Positions 52,299-61,200 of a DNA stretch of 64,000 nucleotides are shown here, piece after piece (the stretch's first letter is position 1; each line of letters starts with the position of its first letter). Origin of the DNA: Bacilli bacterium (GTDB lineage: Bacteria > Bacillota_I > Bacilli_A > RFN20 > CAG-826); the NCBI GenBank assembly GCA_017445245.1, contig JAFSUM010000016.1, positions 1-64,000 on the forward strand. The letters are read 5' to 3'. The notes below the pieces were generated by a model. That model did not search any database, was not told the origin of the DNA, and worked only from the letters and a program-made list of their open reading frames with translations. The translations under genes were made by a program, and so were the position numbers.

Positions 52299-53261
52299 CT
52301 AACCGCCGAACCGTTCGAAGAACGTGTCGTCGATAACGAAATCACGATGCTCTTTTATGGCCTTTTCAATCGCCATTTCTTCCGCAGAAGTCGTTTCAAT
52401 CATCTCGTTTTGCAGGTTTTTCTTGATTTCGTAATCCTCTAAAAACGTATGTTCCGAACCTTCGGAAACATAGCCGAGAATCTTTCCGAGCTCGACGTTT
52501 CCAGCCGCGGCAAAGATATTCTTTTCGACTCTGGGGTTATAAGTGTCCTTTAGCTTAGCAATGAGTTCTTTCGTAGCCTGACGTTGGCTGGTGAGCGTTC
52601 CGTCTTCGTGACCTTTGGTGAAACGGCATGCGCAACGAATGAATTGGATATCGGCCGTCTTGCCGAACGCAATAATATCCGCCTCACGGATAAGATACAT
52701 CGGGCGGATGACTTCCATCCCTTTGTAATGGGTGGAGGGCAGTTTCGGGAGCATGGTCTGGAAAGATCCTGCATTGAGCATATTCATCAAGGTCGTTTCG
52801 ATAACGTCATCGTAATGGTGGCCCAATGCAATCTTGTTGCACCCCCACATCTTCGCGATCCGATATAAGGCCCCGCGGCGCATCTTGGCGCACAAATAGC
52901 AAGGAGACCGCGTCTGCATATATGCGATCTGGAAGATATCGGTTGAGACGATTCGGGCGGGGATCTCCATTTTCTCCAAGTTGGACTTAATTAGATTCAG
53001 GTGCTCCTCTTCATAGCCTGGATTCATCACGAGATAAGTAACTTGAAATGGAAAATCGCTATAACGCTGCAAATGTTTGAGGAGCAATGCCATGACCATC
53101 GAATCCTTGCCGCCGGAAATACAGCAGCAGATGTGATCCCCCGGCTGAATGAGTTCATATGTTTTGGCGGCTTTGGTGAACTTGCACCACAAAGGAACGC
53201 GGTACTCCGTGGTAAGTAGGCGTTCTAGTTCCTGTCCGTGAGTGAAAGTTCGCTTTCCCAT
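52299..53261 (-). CDS. TtcA-family tRNA 2-thiolation ATP pyrophosphatase
   Basis: 320 residues. PP-loop SGGKDSMVM near 50 activates the tRNA base as an adenylate; SPCYLCAKMRRG and the later RCACRF supply the cysteines that in TtcA hold a [4Fe-4S] cluster. The closest family is TtcA, which makes 2-thiocytidine at tRNA position 32, but some members act on other sulfurations. The last 70 residues (SEGSEHTFLEDYE...) are an extension. Promoter TGCTATACT lies ten bases before the ATG, leaving almost no leader. Confidence 0.85.
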   Translation of the reverse strand: MGKRTFTHGQELERLLTTEYRVPLWCKFTKAAKTYELIQPGDHICCCISGGKDSMVMALLLKHLQRYSDFPFQVTYLVMNPGYEEEHLNLIKSNLEKMEIPARIVSTDIFQIAYMQTRSPCYLCAKMRRGALYRIAKMWGCNKIALGHHYDDVIETTLMNMLNAGSFQTMLPKLPSTHYKGMEVIRPMYLIREADIIAFGKTADIQFIRCACRFTKGHEDGTLTSQRQATKELIAKLKDTYNPRVEKNIFAAAGNVELGKILGYVSEGSEHTFLEDYEIKKNLQNEMIETTSAEEMAIEKAIKEHRDFVIDDTFFERFGG

Positions 53262-53270
53262 GTTCGGCGA

Positions 53271-53280
53271 GAGTATAGCA
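53271..53280 (-). promoter_or_regulatory. extended -10 element close to a start codon
   Basis: On the minus strand TGCTATACT ends ten bases before the ATG at 53261, so the leader can be only about three bases long and contains no ribosome binding site. Confidence 0.55.
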
Positions 53281-53351
53281 CGTCAAACAAGGTTCTCTAG
53301 ATGGGATAAACAAACAGGCTAGGGCCGCGCTAAGCGCTTACATAGATATCG

Positions 53352-53460
53352 CGGAGTTCATTGTAAACAAAATCGGTTACAATGTTCCCCAATATAAAAG
53401 TCGTGCAGTCTGATTCTGCTTCTATTTCACATCCAGATTCCGGCAGCAAAGGAGGAGACC
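53352..53460 (+). promoter_or_regulatory. guaB promoter, operator-like repeat and ribosome binding site
   Basis: CATTGTAA (53359-53366) and TTACAATG (53377-53384) form a perfect eight-base inverted repeat. TACAAT inside the right arm is a plausible -10, so a bound repressor would block the promoter. The 75-base leader ends AAAGGAGG before the ATG at 53461. Confidence 0.55.
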
Positions 53461-54594
53461 ATGAAACTTCAAAACCTTAGACTCTGCTTAACCTTCGACG
53501 ATTTGCTTCTAGTTCCCCAAAAATCGGAAGTCGTCCCTTCCGAGGTAAAAATCGGAACGCAGTTATGTGAGGGTGTCTATCTCCCCTCCCCTGTCCTCTC
53601 GGCCGCAATGGACACCGTCACTGAAAAGGAGATGGCCATCGCGATGGCATTAGAAGGCGGCCTTGGCGTCATTCACAAAAACATGCCGGCCGAAGAAGAA
53701 GCCAAACAAGTTCGGGCGGTAAAAGATTACGTCTTTGATCTAACCAAATACCCCAATGCGGCTGTCGATAAAGAAGGAAAGCTCCTCGCATCCGCCGCGG
53801 TTGGCGTGGGCCAAGATTCGCTCGAACGGGCTGCCCTTCTCGTGAAAGCAGGTATTGATCTACTCATCGTCGATTCGGCTCATGGTCACAGCAAAAATAT
53901 CCTGCAAACCGTTGCGAATCTGCGCAAAAGTTTCCCAAAATTGCCAATTATTGCGGGAAACGTCGTCACCGGTGAGGGTGCTTTGGAATTGATTCGTGCC
54001 GGCGCAACAGGTGTCAAAGTTGGCATCGGCGCAGGCTCCATTTGCACCACCCGTGTGGTCTCTGGCGTCGGCATGCCCCAAGCTACGGCAATCGATGATG
54101 TCGTTAACTCTCTCAAAGGTACAGGGCACCCCGTCATCGCTGACGGCGGACTTAAATACTCGGGTGACATCGTCAAGGCTCTGGCCCTAGGCGCATCCGC
54201 CGTTATGCTCGGCTCGATGCTTTCTGGTACCGACGAAGCGCCAGGTGAAGTGTTTGAAGAATGCGGCAAGACATACAAAACCTATGTCGGCATGGGCTCT
54301 CTCGCTGCGATGAAACGCGGTTCGGCGGATCGTTACTTCCAGAACGCGGCCGACCGTAAAGAAAAGCTCGTTCCAGAAGGAATCGAAGCCAAAGTCCCAT
54401 ATAAGGGAAGCCTCGGGACCGTTCTTTATCAAGTCCTCGGCGGTCTTCGTTCTGGCATGGGCTACTGCGGTGCCCGTGATCTCTCCGAGCTCCATGAGAA
54501 GGCGGTTTTTATCCGCATTACCACCTCTGGTCTCATCGAATCGCACCCCCACGACGTTATACAAAACGTCGAGTCTCCGAATTACCAAAAGTAA
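53461..54594 (+). CDS. guaB: IMP dehydrogenase lacking the CBS regulatory domain
   Basis: Converts IMP to XMP with NAD+, the committed step to GTP. 377 residues with all catalytic elements: [19 protein letters not shown], the Cys loop [21 protein letters not shown], the flap [18 protein letters not shown] and the [15 protein letters not shown] segment. The tandem CBS (Bateman) domain of about 110 residues that normally interrupts the barrel near residue 95 is absent; the chain goes directly from AVKDYVF to LLASAAVG. Loss of CBS is known in a few bacteria and removes nucleotide feedback. Monocistronic, upstream of the second surface operon. Confidence 0.95.
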   Translation: MKLQNLRLCLTFDDLLLVPQKSEVVPSEVKIGTQLCEGVYLPSPVLSAAMDTVTEKEMAIAMALEGGLGVIHKNMPAEEEAKQVRAVKDYVFDLTKYPNAAVDKEGKLLASAAVGVGQDSLERAALLVKAGIDLLIVDSAHGHSKNILQTVANLRKSFPKLPIIAGNVVTGEGALELIRAGATGVKVGIGAGSICTTRVVSGVGMPQATAIDDVVNSLKGTGHPVIADGGLKYSGDIVKALALGASAVMLGSMLSGTDEAPGEVFEECGKTYKTYVGMGSLAAMKRGSADRYFQNAADRKEKLVPEGIEAKVPYKGSLGTVLYQVLGGLRSGMGYCGARDLSELHEKAVFIRITTSGLIESHPHDVIQNVESPNYQK

Positions 54595-54723
54595 GTTTTC
54601 GAAAAAGTCTTTTTCAATAGCCAAAGGCTAATTTCCTTCGACCGCTTCGGATAAAAACGGAATTGGTCATCTCGTAGGTTGACGTTTTTGAGCAAGATTC
54701 CCTTTGCATATAACTTTTAGAGT

Positions 54724-54738
54724 TATAAAATGTGCCCG
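54724..54738 (+). promoter_or_regulatory. -10 element of the second riboswitch operon
   Basis: TATAAA at 54724-54729 would start transcription just before the GEMM-I aptamer. The -35 region is weak (CCTTTG with a 17-base spacer), and a TTGACG at 54679 is too far away. Bases 54595-54720 otherwise contain only short hairpins such as TAGCC-AAA-GGCTA near 54618. Confidence 0.5.
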
Positions 54739-54806
54739 TCAAAAGCAAACCTAGGGCGACCTAGGGACGCAAAGCTAAAGGGTCTAGAAATAGATAGCCA
54801 GTTGCC
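54739..54806 (+). ncRNA. GEMM-I cyclic di-GMP riboswitch aptamer
   Basis: Plus strand: AAAAGCAAACC, P2 stem CCTAGG-GCGA-CCTAGG with a GNRA tetraloop, GGACGCAAAGC, TAAAGGGTC and GATAGCCAGTTGCC. It is nearly identical in its core to the aptamer at 49318-49395. AGCCAGTTGCC at its 3' end pairs with GGGAGCTGGCT to make the terminator at 54796-54833, so binding of cyclic di-GMP should release transcription. Confidence 0.93.
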
Positions 54807-54833
54807 AAATCAAAATTGGGAGCTGGCTTTTTT
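54796..54833 (+). terminator. riboswitch-controlled terminator
   Basis: AGCCAG (54796-54801) pairs with CTGGCT (54823-54828), extended inward by several further pairs, and a run of six T follows. The 5' arm is part of the aptamer, giving mutually exclusive folds. Confidence 0.8.
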
Positions 54834-54846
54834 GAAAAGAACGAAC

Positions 54847-55689
54847 GTGAACTTGCTGAAAATCGCCGCTGGCACTGCCATGTGTATTTTTTCGCTTTTT
54901 TCCGTTTTCGCCGGCTCTACCGCTTGGTTCCTCTCGGTTCAGAACGTCGATAACAGCGCGGACAGCATGAAGGTCAAGGAAGCCATCCGCCAATTCAAAA
55001 GCATCTCAATTCACCGTTTTGTGACTTCCACCACCGTCAGTTCCACCACCACGTATTATTTCGATCAGGTTGTTGCCTCTTCCGCGACGGTCGATCAAAT
55101 CAAAGACGGCACCGCCTCCATCCGTTTCACCATGGACAAGTACACCTTGCTCCGTCAGACGAACCCGACCTTGGCCTTAATCGAACTGAGCGATACATTC
55201 ACCGCCAGCGCATCCGAGCCAGTTTCCTTAACCCTCACCACGGAAACCACTACGTTTTTGACTTCCTACACCGCAGAACAAGTAAGCGAAATGACAACGC
55301 GGCCGCTCAGCAACGTCATCAAGGCAACCGCCGGTTACCTTACATCCGCCGATAGTGGCGATGCCGCCAGTACCTTATCCGATATCTCGCACTCCGGAAC
55401 TATGACTTATGCCATCGACGGCGTAACCACTTCGGCAAACCAGTACGTCTTCACCGCGCCAAGCGAAAGCGCCTACTCTAAATTCGTAACGTTTACCGAT
55501 GACACGCCCTCCACCCCCACTACCACGCTGAGCCTTTTAAACAAAACCGGTGGTGAAAAAGTGAAATTCATGTACATCATCTTCGATTACAACTCCGATG
55601 CGTTGCAGTCGATTTATAATCATTTCCTTGGACAACCCTTCCTCGAAGAGAATATGAGCTTTCAGTGCGATTGGACCTTGACCGTATGA
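54847..55689 (+). CDS. SipW-type surface protein of the second riboswitch operon
   Basis: 280 residues from a GTG at 54847, the first plausible start after the terminator; the upstream TTG at 54832 overlaps the T-run. No strong ribosome binding site is visible (GAAAAG). The signal segment ends FSVFAGSTAWFLSVQN, a SipW-type pattern. The mature part is Thr/Ser-rich beta sequence and ends with IIFDYNSDAL...FQCDWTLTV, a remote variant of the ending in the other surface proteins. Its stop overlaps the next start (ATGA), so the two proteins are made together. Confidence 0.75.
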   Translation: MNLLKIAAGTAMCIFSLFSVFAGSTAWFLSVQNVDNSADSMKVKEAIRQFKSISIHRFVTSTTVSSTTTYYFDQVVASSATVDQIKDGTASIRFTMDKYTLLRQTNPTLALIELSDTFTASASEPVSLTLTTETTTFLTSYTAEQVSEMTTRPLSNVIKATAGYLTSADSGDAASTLSDISHSGTMTYAIDGVTTSANQYVFTAPSESAYSKFVTFTDDTPSTPTTTLSLLNKTGGEKVKFMYIIFDYNSDALQSIYNHFLGQPFLEENMSFQCDWTLTV

Positions 55690-58600
55690 AGTTAAAATTG
55701 TGGCAAAAAATCGCATTACCGGCTTTGTTAGTCGTTTCGTTTGGCATCGGACTTGGTGGTTCGATCGCTTGGTTTGACACGCGCACAAATCTGACTCCCC
55801 AAACCAGTTTTGAAGGGGTCTCGGAAGGCGCTTATTTCGCCTATGGAAATGGCAAACCCCGTGGCAGCGGCAACGATGAACCTTATGGCATTTCCTCGCC
55901 CCGCCACCTCTACAACCTTGCATGGTTGCAATACCTCGGTCTCATCGATGACGTCTTCAACCAAAATCCCGCGACTTCCGAAGCCTATTTTGAACTCGCC
56001 AACGATATCGACATGACCGGCTGGAACTTGCCCCCAATCGGTACGACCAGCAACCCCTTCATGGGCCATTTCAACGGAAACGGCTACACCATCACGGGTC
56101 TGACCGTCAGTAATCTTGAATCTGATTTCTCTTCTGGGAGTTCAAAAAAACCAGAAAGGGCCAGCAGCTATTCTAGTGACGTTCCGCACATCGTCGGCTT
56201 ATTTGGCGTCGTCGGTCCCTATTACGGAAGCGGACTTGCCTATTCGAGTTCGGCCGACGCAATCACCGATCTAAACGTCTCCGGCATCACGGTCAAGTCT
56301 TCCGTCGATAATGGTACTCTCGCCGGCCTCGTCGCCGGTTATGTAAACGGCCCGATTTCTTCGGTCGCCATCACGGACGCAACGACCTCAAGCGGAACAC
56401 AAAAATCTACGCTTGATCTGCACGCCGCTAACGGCAGCAGCGCAACTTCCGCCTATTCTGCAGGGAAAAACGCCGCAGGAAACTCCTTTTCTAGGATTTC
56501 CGAATTCGGAACAGTGGGCTACGCAGAGAACACATATATCGACCAGGCCAAACGCAAAACCTCCTCTGTTTATGGTTATGCGAAAGACACGGATGATAAC
56601 TTCAGCGCCCAAAGCCAAGGCGAACAATCTGGTTTTGGTGGCTCCATTGACATGAAGACCATGTATAACGGCATCCGCGCTGTTTGGGACACGTATTCCA
56701 GCACTGCCGATGGCATTGCGGAATATCCAACAAAAAGAACCATTGTCTATGACGTAAACGGAAGCCTCGTCAGTGATACCTATTCCGATAACGTCGACGT
56801 CCCCGCGGTAACCGTCGGCAGTGGCTCCAACCGCTGGTCCTACCAATATTTTCAAGCTGAACAAAAGGATGGTGGCAAGGTCACCTCTTCCTACACCTTC
56901 GCAAGAAGAACTGCCTCAAACTATTACATGTACCTCTACGGAGATAAGACTCACAGCGTTTCCAACGCCCTCACAACGACAACGTTACGGCAAACAGAAG
57001 GAACCGTCATTACCATCAGTAGAGAGGTTAGTGGCACGACTTATTATCTATGTTATGACAACGGGATCACCTACACCACTTCCGCCGCTTCCGCCACGGA
57101 ATGGGTGTTTAAAAACGGGAAAATCTTCTACCCAGACAATTCAGGGAACACAACAAGCAAGACCTATTTGTACAAAAACGGAACAAATCTTGGAACAAAC
57201 GCATCTGGCAGTACGTTTGTCTACGATTCGATTAACCAGTCTTATTACGTCACCGAGTCCGCGACAAATTACTACTTGTCGTTTAACACATCATCTAGAT
57301 CGTGGGTATTCGTAAACGACCGCACAGCCACTCTTATTCATTCTGGCAGCCATTATTTGACCGCTTCCAGCTGGAGCAACAATGCTAGCCTTGCAGACAC
57401 CACATTAGATAGCGCTCCAAGTTGGGAGATTCCCGCCAATGGAAGCAGCGGAAAAATTTACACTACACAAAATGGCACATATTATTACTTGCGCCTGAAC
57501 GGAAACAATATCGTTATTACAACCAGTAACGGCAACGCTACGACTTGGAACGTTTCTTCAGACGGAAGCGTCATTTACAACGGTCGGTATTGTCTCACCT
57601 ACGACAGCGGCTGGAAGACATTTTACAAGGCCTTAAAATATAAGATTCGGGACGCAGACAATCATTATTTATCTGCAGACGGCACGAGTTCACTCGCTGT
57701 TACCGATGCCGCTTCCGCGACAGAATGGTATACCGATGATAACAGCACCTATTACTACAAATATAACGGCAACAATTATTTCATCGTGAACGCCACTAGC
57801 GGAAATTATTATTCTTTAAGCACGTCTGGAACAAAATATTCAAAAACCAACGAATCCTATTTTTACAGCACATATACAGAAGGCATGTGGTTCTGGGAAA
57901 CCACGTATTACCTTTATTTGAAGTATGCAAATAATTCTTGGTCTATTTCAATCGACGACAATAACACCACGGCCAAGAACGGCGGAACCAAACTGACATT
58001 TGAAGAAATCAATAACCCCTTCCCCACCATCACGATCGAACGAGACTACGACATTATTTGCGATAAGAATACCGTTTCTACCACCACGGGGACATCTTAT
58101 AACGAGAAGTCAACATCTACCGGCAATTCTTCCTATACCACAAAACCCACCTATTTCCCGCTGCGCCAGGAAAAGACCGGCGACGTGCCAAACGGTATTC
58201 CGCAGCAATCCAACACTGGTTATGTAATCAGTGGTGCTAACGATACCACTGGCGATATTCGTATTTCAGACTATAACGCCAACAGCGGCGGTTCGACATT
58301 TATTGGCCGTTACGGTTCTAAAGGCATCCCGCTTGTTTATTCGCGTAATGATGGTGGCGATTTTAAAATCTATGACACCGAAAATAGCATCGACCTTTCC
58401 GCGAACTATGAGAAATTCAGCACGACCCGTGATAGCCTCGAGAAGATTTTCAAAGCGGACTCCGCAAATATTTATGGTTTGCACTTTGTCGGCGCAACGG
58501 TTTCCTATTCCGGCGGAACCGGATCATATGCCGGTAGCTCGGTTTACGCCGAAAAGGCCATTATTAACAAAGAAACCTATACCAATTACGAGCTCCCAAA

Positions 58601-59939
58601 AGACTGCATCGACTTCAACTTAAAAGAAAAGGGCTACGTTAATTTCATCGCTGGTACGTATTTCTCCGGATCTGATAACTGCTTCTTCTCACTGCACGAT
58701 ATTGGCCGCAACGCAAACCAGTCGTTGAATTACATCAAAGAAATCATCGAAATCTACCGCCCAAAGAGTAATCAAACTTATTCATATCAATATAAGTATT
58801 CCGATAACACGTATTCGGTTCCTTTCAAATACGTTACCGGCGTCAAAAAGAAACTCGATGGCAGTGATTATGTTGCGAACCAATTCCTCCCTGCATTGGA
58901 TTCCGCAAATTACAATTCCACACCGCTTTTTAAAACGGCATGGATTAAGAAAAACACTTTGCAGCAAAACTACGCTTATTATTTTGAAATTCCAATTAAT
59001 GCAGGCGAGTATTGTCTTTCTTCCGTTGCAGACACCAAGGGTGCGTACATGATGTACCTCGATATCGGCGCCAACGCAGCCAAAATGAACCGCACGGTCA
59101 TTGCAGAGTATATCAAAGAAATCACCACAACTTGGAACTTCCCGAAAGGTTTGGCTTTGGTTGCTACGGGAACCTCCCCCGCTAGTGTCAACGCCTATAA
59201 CTCCTATTGCGTCGTCATTGATTCAAGTTACGGAGGCACCGTAACGCTTTCGCGCGAAAGTGACACAGCCGGCACGGCCACCTATAGCGATACGACCAAT
59301 AAAATTAAAATGGGGTACTATAACGATGACATTGCGGTCACTGGCAGCCCTAATACCCTCGAGGAAATTGCCCCGATAGCTACCCAAACCGACAATATTC
59401 GTCGCATTACTTATTTCGATTACAACACGGGCGATGGCGGCCTTACCAAGATCATTGTCACCAGAAAGAATAGCGAAACTCCGACCATCGAGCGCTTCCT
59501 TTACGACTCGCAAAGCTCTACATGGGTCATCGAAACCGATCCAGAAAAGGCCATCCTTTATGATAGCCAAGGCGTAACTGTCGAATCTGCGGCCGACGCG
59601 GTGCGCCTATACACCGAAGCCACCATGGCGGCCTGCTTTACGACCATGGAAAACAATGGCACTGTCGTCCTCGGCTTCAAGGCACTGTCCTATGCTTCGG
59701 GAACTCTGACAATTTCCTATAATCTCAACGGCGCGATGCAACAAACCGGAAACGGTCAATTCTTCGTTGTTTCGGATTACACAATCAACATGACCTATAC
59801 CGGGCCAGACGGCACTTCGGCTAGGGTCACCGTGCTTTCTGTCGTGAGCACCTACAATACGCTGTCCATAACATTTACGATCAATGGCACAACAGTTAGC
59901 GCCGCCAATCAAAAGATTACCATCCCCATTTCTTCCTAA
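55686..59939 (+). CDS. giant SipW-type surface protein with beta-helix and repeat regions
   Basis: 1417 residues from the ATG at 55686. Signal segment FGIGLGGSIAWFDTRTN is SipW-type. Residues 50-260 contain a GLUG-like beta-helix module (YFELANDIDM, PIGTTSNPFMGHFNGNG, TITGLTV, GLVAGYVNG). Residues 380-760 contain repeated units built on a YYL...W pattern (TTYYLCY, NYYLSF, TYYYLRLNG, YKIRDADNHYLS, NYFIV), possibly a ricin-like or beta-trefoil array. The remainder is Thr/Asn/Tyr-rich with no recognised fold. Likely an adhesin or matrix protein. It has far more Asn, Thr and Tyr than neighbouring genes. Confidence 0.82.
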   Translation: MKLKLWQKIALPALLVVSFGIGLGGSIAWFDTRTNLTPQTSFEGVSEGAYFAYGNGKPRGSGNDEPYGISSPRHLYNLAWLQYLGLIDDVFNQNPATSEAYFELANDIDMTGWNLPPIGTTSNPFMGHFNGNGYTITGLTVSNLESDFSSGSSKKPERASSYSSDVPHIVGLFGVVGPYYGSGLAYSSSADAITDLNVSGITVKSSVDNGTLAGLVAGYVNGPISSVAITDATTSSGTQKSTLDLHAANGSSATSAYSAGKNAAGNSFSRISEFGTVGYAENTYIDQAKRKTSSVYGYAKDTDDNFSAQSQGEQSGFGGSIDMKTMYNGIRAVWDTYSSTADGIAEYPTKRTIVYDVNGSLVSDTYSDNVDVPAVTVGSGSNRWSYQYFQAEQKDGGKVTSSYTFARRTASNYYMYLYGDKTHSVSNALTTTTLRQTEGTVITISREVSGTTYYLCYDNGITYTTSAASATEWVFKNGKIFYPDNSGNTTSKTYLYKNGTNLGTNASGSTFVYDSINQSYYVTESATNYYLSFNTSSRSWVFVNDRTATLIHSGSHYLTASSWSNNASLADTTLDSAPSWEIPANGSSGKIYTTQNGTYYYLRLNGNNIVITTSNGNATTWNVSSDGSVIYNGRYCLTYDSGWKTFYKALKYKIRDADNHYLSADGTSSLAVTDAASATEWYTDDNSTYYYKYNGNNYFIVNATSGNYYSLSTSGTKYSKTNESYFYSTYTEGMWFWETTYYLYLKYANNSWSISIDDNNTTAKNGGTKLTFEEINNPFPTITIERDYDIICDKNTVSTTTGTSYNEKSTSTGNSSYTTKPTYFPLRQEKTGDVPNGIPQQSNTGYVISGANDTTGDIRISDYNANSGGSTFIGRYGSKGIPLVYSRNDGGDFKIYDTENSIDLSANYEKFSTTRDSLEKIFKADSANIYGLHFVGATVSYSGGTGSYAGSSVYAEKAIINKETYTNYELPKDCIDFNLKEKGYVNFIAGTYFSGSDNCFFSLHDIGRNANQSLNYIKEIIEIYRPKSNQTYSYQYKYSDNTYSVPFKYVTGVKKKLDGSDYVANQFLPALDSANYNSTPLFKTAWIKKNTLQQNYAYYFEIPINAGEYCLSSVADTKGAYMMYLDIGANAAKMNRTVIAEYIKEITTTWNFPKGLALVATGTSPASVNAYNSYCVVIDSSYGGTVTLSRESDTAGTATYSDTTNKIKMGYYNDDIAVTGSPNTLEEIAPIATQTDNIRRITYFDYNTGDGGLTKIIVTRKNSETPTIERFLYDSQSSTWVIETDPEKAILYDSQGVTVESAADAVRLYTEATMAACFTTMENNGTVVLGFKALSYASGTLTISYNLNGAMQQTGNGQFFVVSDYTINMTYTGPDGTSARVTVLSVVSTYNTLSITFTINGTTVSAANQKITIPISS

Positions 59940-60024
59940 AGATTTGTCGTCCCGAAAGCGCTACCACGCTCAATCCTATTTGGGTTGTTGTATTTTGTTA
60001 TACGCCGCAAGGCTAAGTAAACCG

Positions 60025-61176
60025 ATGGAATTCTTCTACAGCTATTTCATTAACTACTTCTACTTGCTCTGCATCGTTATCGTTCTAACGATCATCTGCA
60101 TCCAGAAATTGCACGAGCACAAGAGGCTCAGCATTTCCGTTTTCACCATCATGGGTTGCACGGTTTTGCTCTCTTTGTCCGACTCGTTGAAGATCTATTT
60201 CCAAGAAACGTTAAAGACTGGAATCTTCTGGATCACCTTCTTCGCATGTCTTTCCTACGTCGTGCGCCCCGCGTGCTTATTACTCTTTATCTTATTGAGC
60301 GAGAACCGTCGGAAATCTAAATGGTTCTATGTCTTGCTCGTCCCGATGGCAATCTGCGTCATCATTTATATCTTGCCGCTGATCCCGGGATGCGAAGATC
60401 TTGTCTTCTCGTATCACTATAACGAGTTAGGCGGCATCTCCTGGAAGGGCGCGGACAACCCTCTTCGTTTCACCTCTCATATTGTCGCAGCCATTTATCT
60501 TGGTTATTTGGTCTATCGCTCTATTGCTACCCTTCAGGCCAAACATTTCAGTCACTCCCTTTCCATCCTCTTCTGCGCCGCGATTATCGTTGTAGCCGTC
60601 GTTATCGAGACCTTCTTCAACGAGAAAGGAAACATTAACCTTTTAACTACGACAATCGCGATTTGCGTTGTTTTCTATTATCTATTCCTCTACGCAGAAC
60701 ACATGCAATACAGCGTTCTTACTGGGTTATTGAACCGGACCGCCTATTTTGCCGATATCCGCAAAATGGGCAAGGAAGTCACCGGGGTCATCCAGGTTGA
60801 TATGAACGGCCTCAAGTACTGGAACGACACCTTCGGCCATCTTGAAGGCGACCTCGCCTTGAAGACCATCTCCGACATCCTCCGCCGTTCGTGCACGCGT
60901 CGCATGTATGCCTATCGCCTTGGTGGCGATGAGTTTACGATCCTCGCCGTCAAAGAAAGTGAAGAAGCCCTTATCGAAACCATCCACCGTATCAAAGATG
61001 GCCTGGCCAAGTCCAAATACCGTTGTTCCATCGGCTCTTCGTATCGCCGCGATAACGAAACAACCTTCGGCGCTCTCGTCAAAGAAGCGGAAAAGCGGAT
61101 GTACGAAGACAAATCAGAATTCTATAAGAACTCCAAGATCGAACGCCGTAGGACCCTTAACCCTACCGATAACTAA
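60025..61176 (+). CDS. membrane GGDEF-domain diguanylate cyclase
   Basis: 383 residues from the ATG at 60025. Seven membrane helices fill residues 1-225; the cyclase domain follows with LTGLLNRTAYF, IQVDMNGLKYWNDTFGHLEGD and an intact RLGGDEFTIL, then SIGSSYR. It should make cyclic di-GMP. It lies 85 bases after the giant surface protein on the same strand; read-through from the riboswitch operon or an own promoter (TTATAC near 59998) are both possible. If it is in the operon, the cyclase would feed the riboswitch positively. Confidence 0.92.
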   Translation: MEFFYSYFINYFYLLCIVIVLTIICIQKLHEHKRLSISVFTIMGCTVLLSLSDSLKIYFQETLKTGIFWITFFACLSYVVRPACLLLFILLSENRRKSKWFYVLLVPMAICVIIYILPLIPGCEDLVFSYHYNELGGISWKGADNPLRFTSHIVAAIYLGYLVYRSIATLQAKHFSHSLSILFCAAIIVVAVVIETFFNEKGNINLLTTTIAICVVFYYLFLYAEHMQYSVLTGLLNRTAYFADIRKMGKEVTGVIQVDMNGLKYWNDTFGHLEGDLALKTISDILRRSCTRRMYAYRLGGDEFTILAVKESEEALIETIHRIKDGLAKSKYRCSIGSSYRRDNETTFGALVKEAEKRMYEDKSEFYKNSKIERRRTLNPTDN

Positions 61177-61200
61177 AACCGGGCACGTCCCTGTTTTATT
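61175..61200. terminator. bidirectional terminator between convergent genes
   Basis: AAAAC (61175-61179) and GTTTT (61193-61197) with an inner GGG/CCC give a hairpin flanked by A-rich and T-rich sequence; it overlaps the stop codon of the convergent GNAT gene. Confidence 0.6.

Noticed and set aside
54601-54615. GAAAAAG-T-CTTTTTC as guaB terminator
   Set aside because: The one-base loop cannot close and there is no GC-rich stem; no convincing terminator for guaB was found.
33369-61176. prophage or mobile element explaining the surface island
   Set aside because: No integrase, transposase, terminal repeats or phage structural genes were found around or within it.
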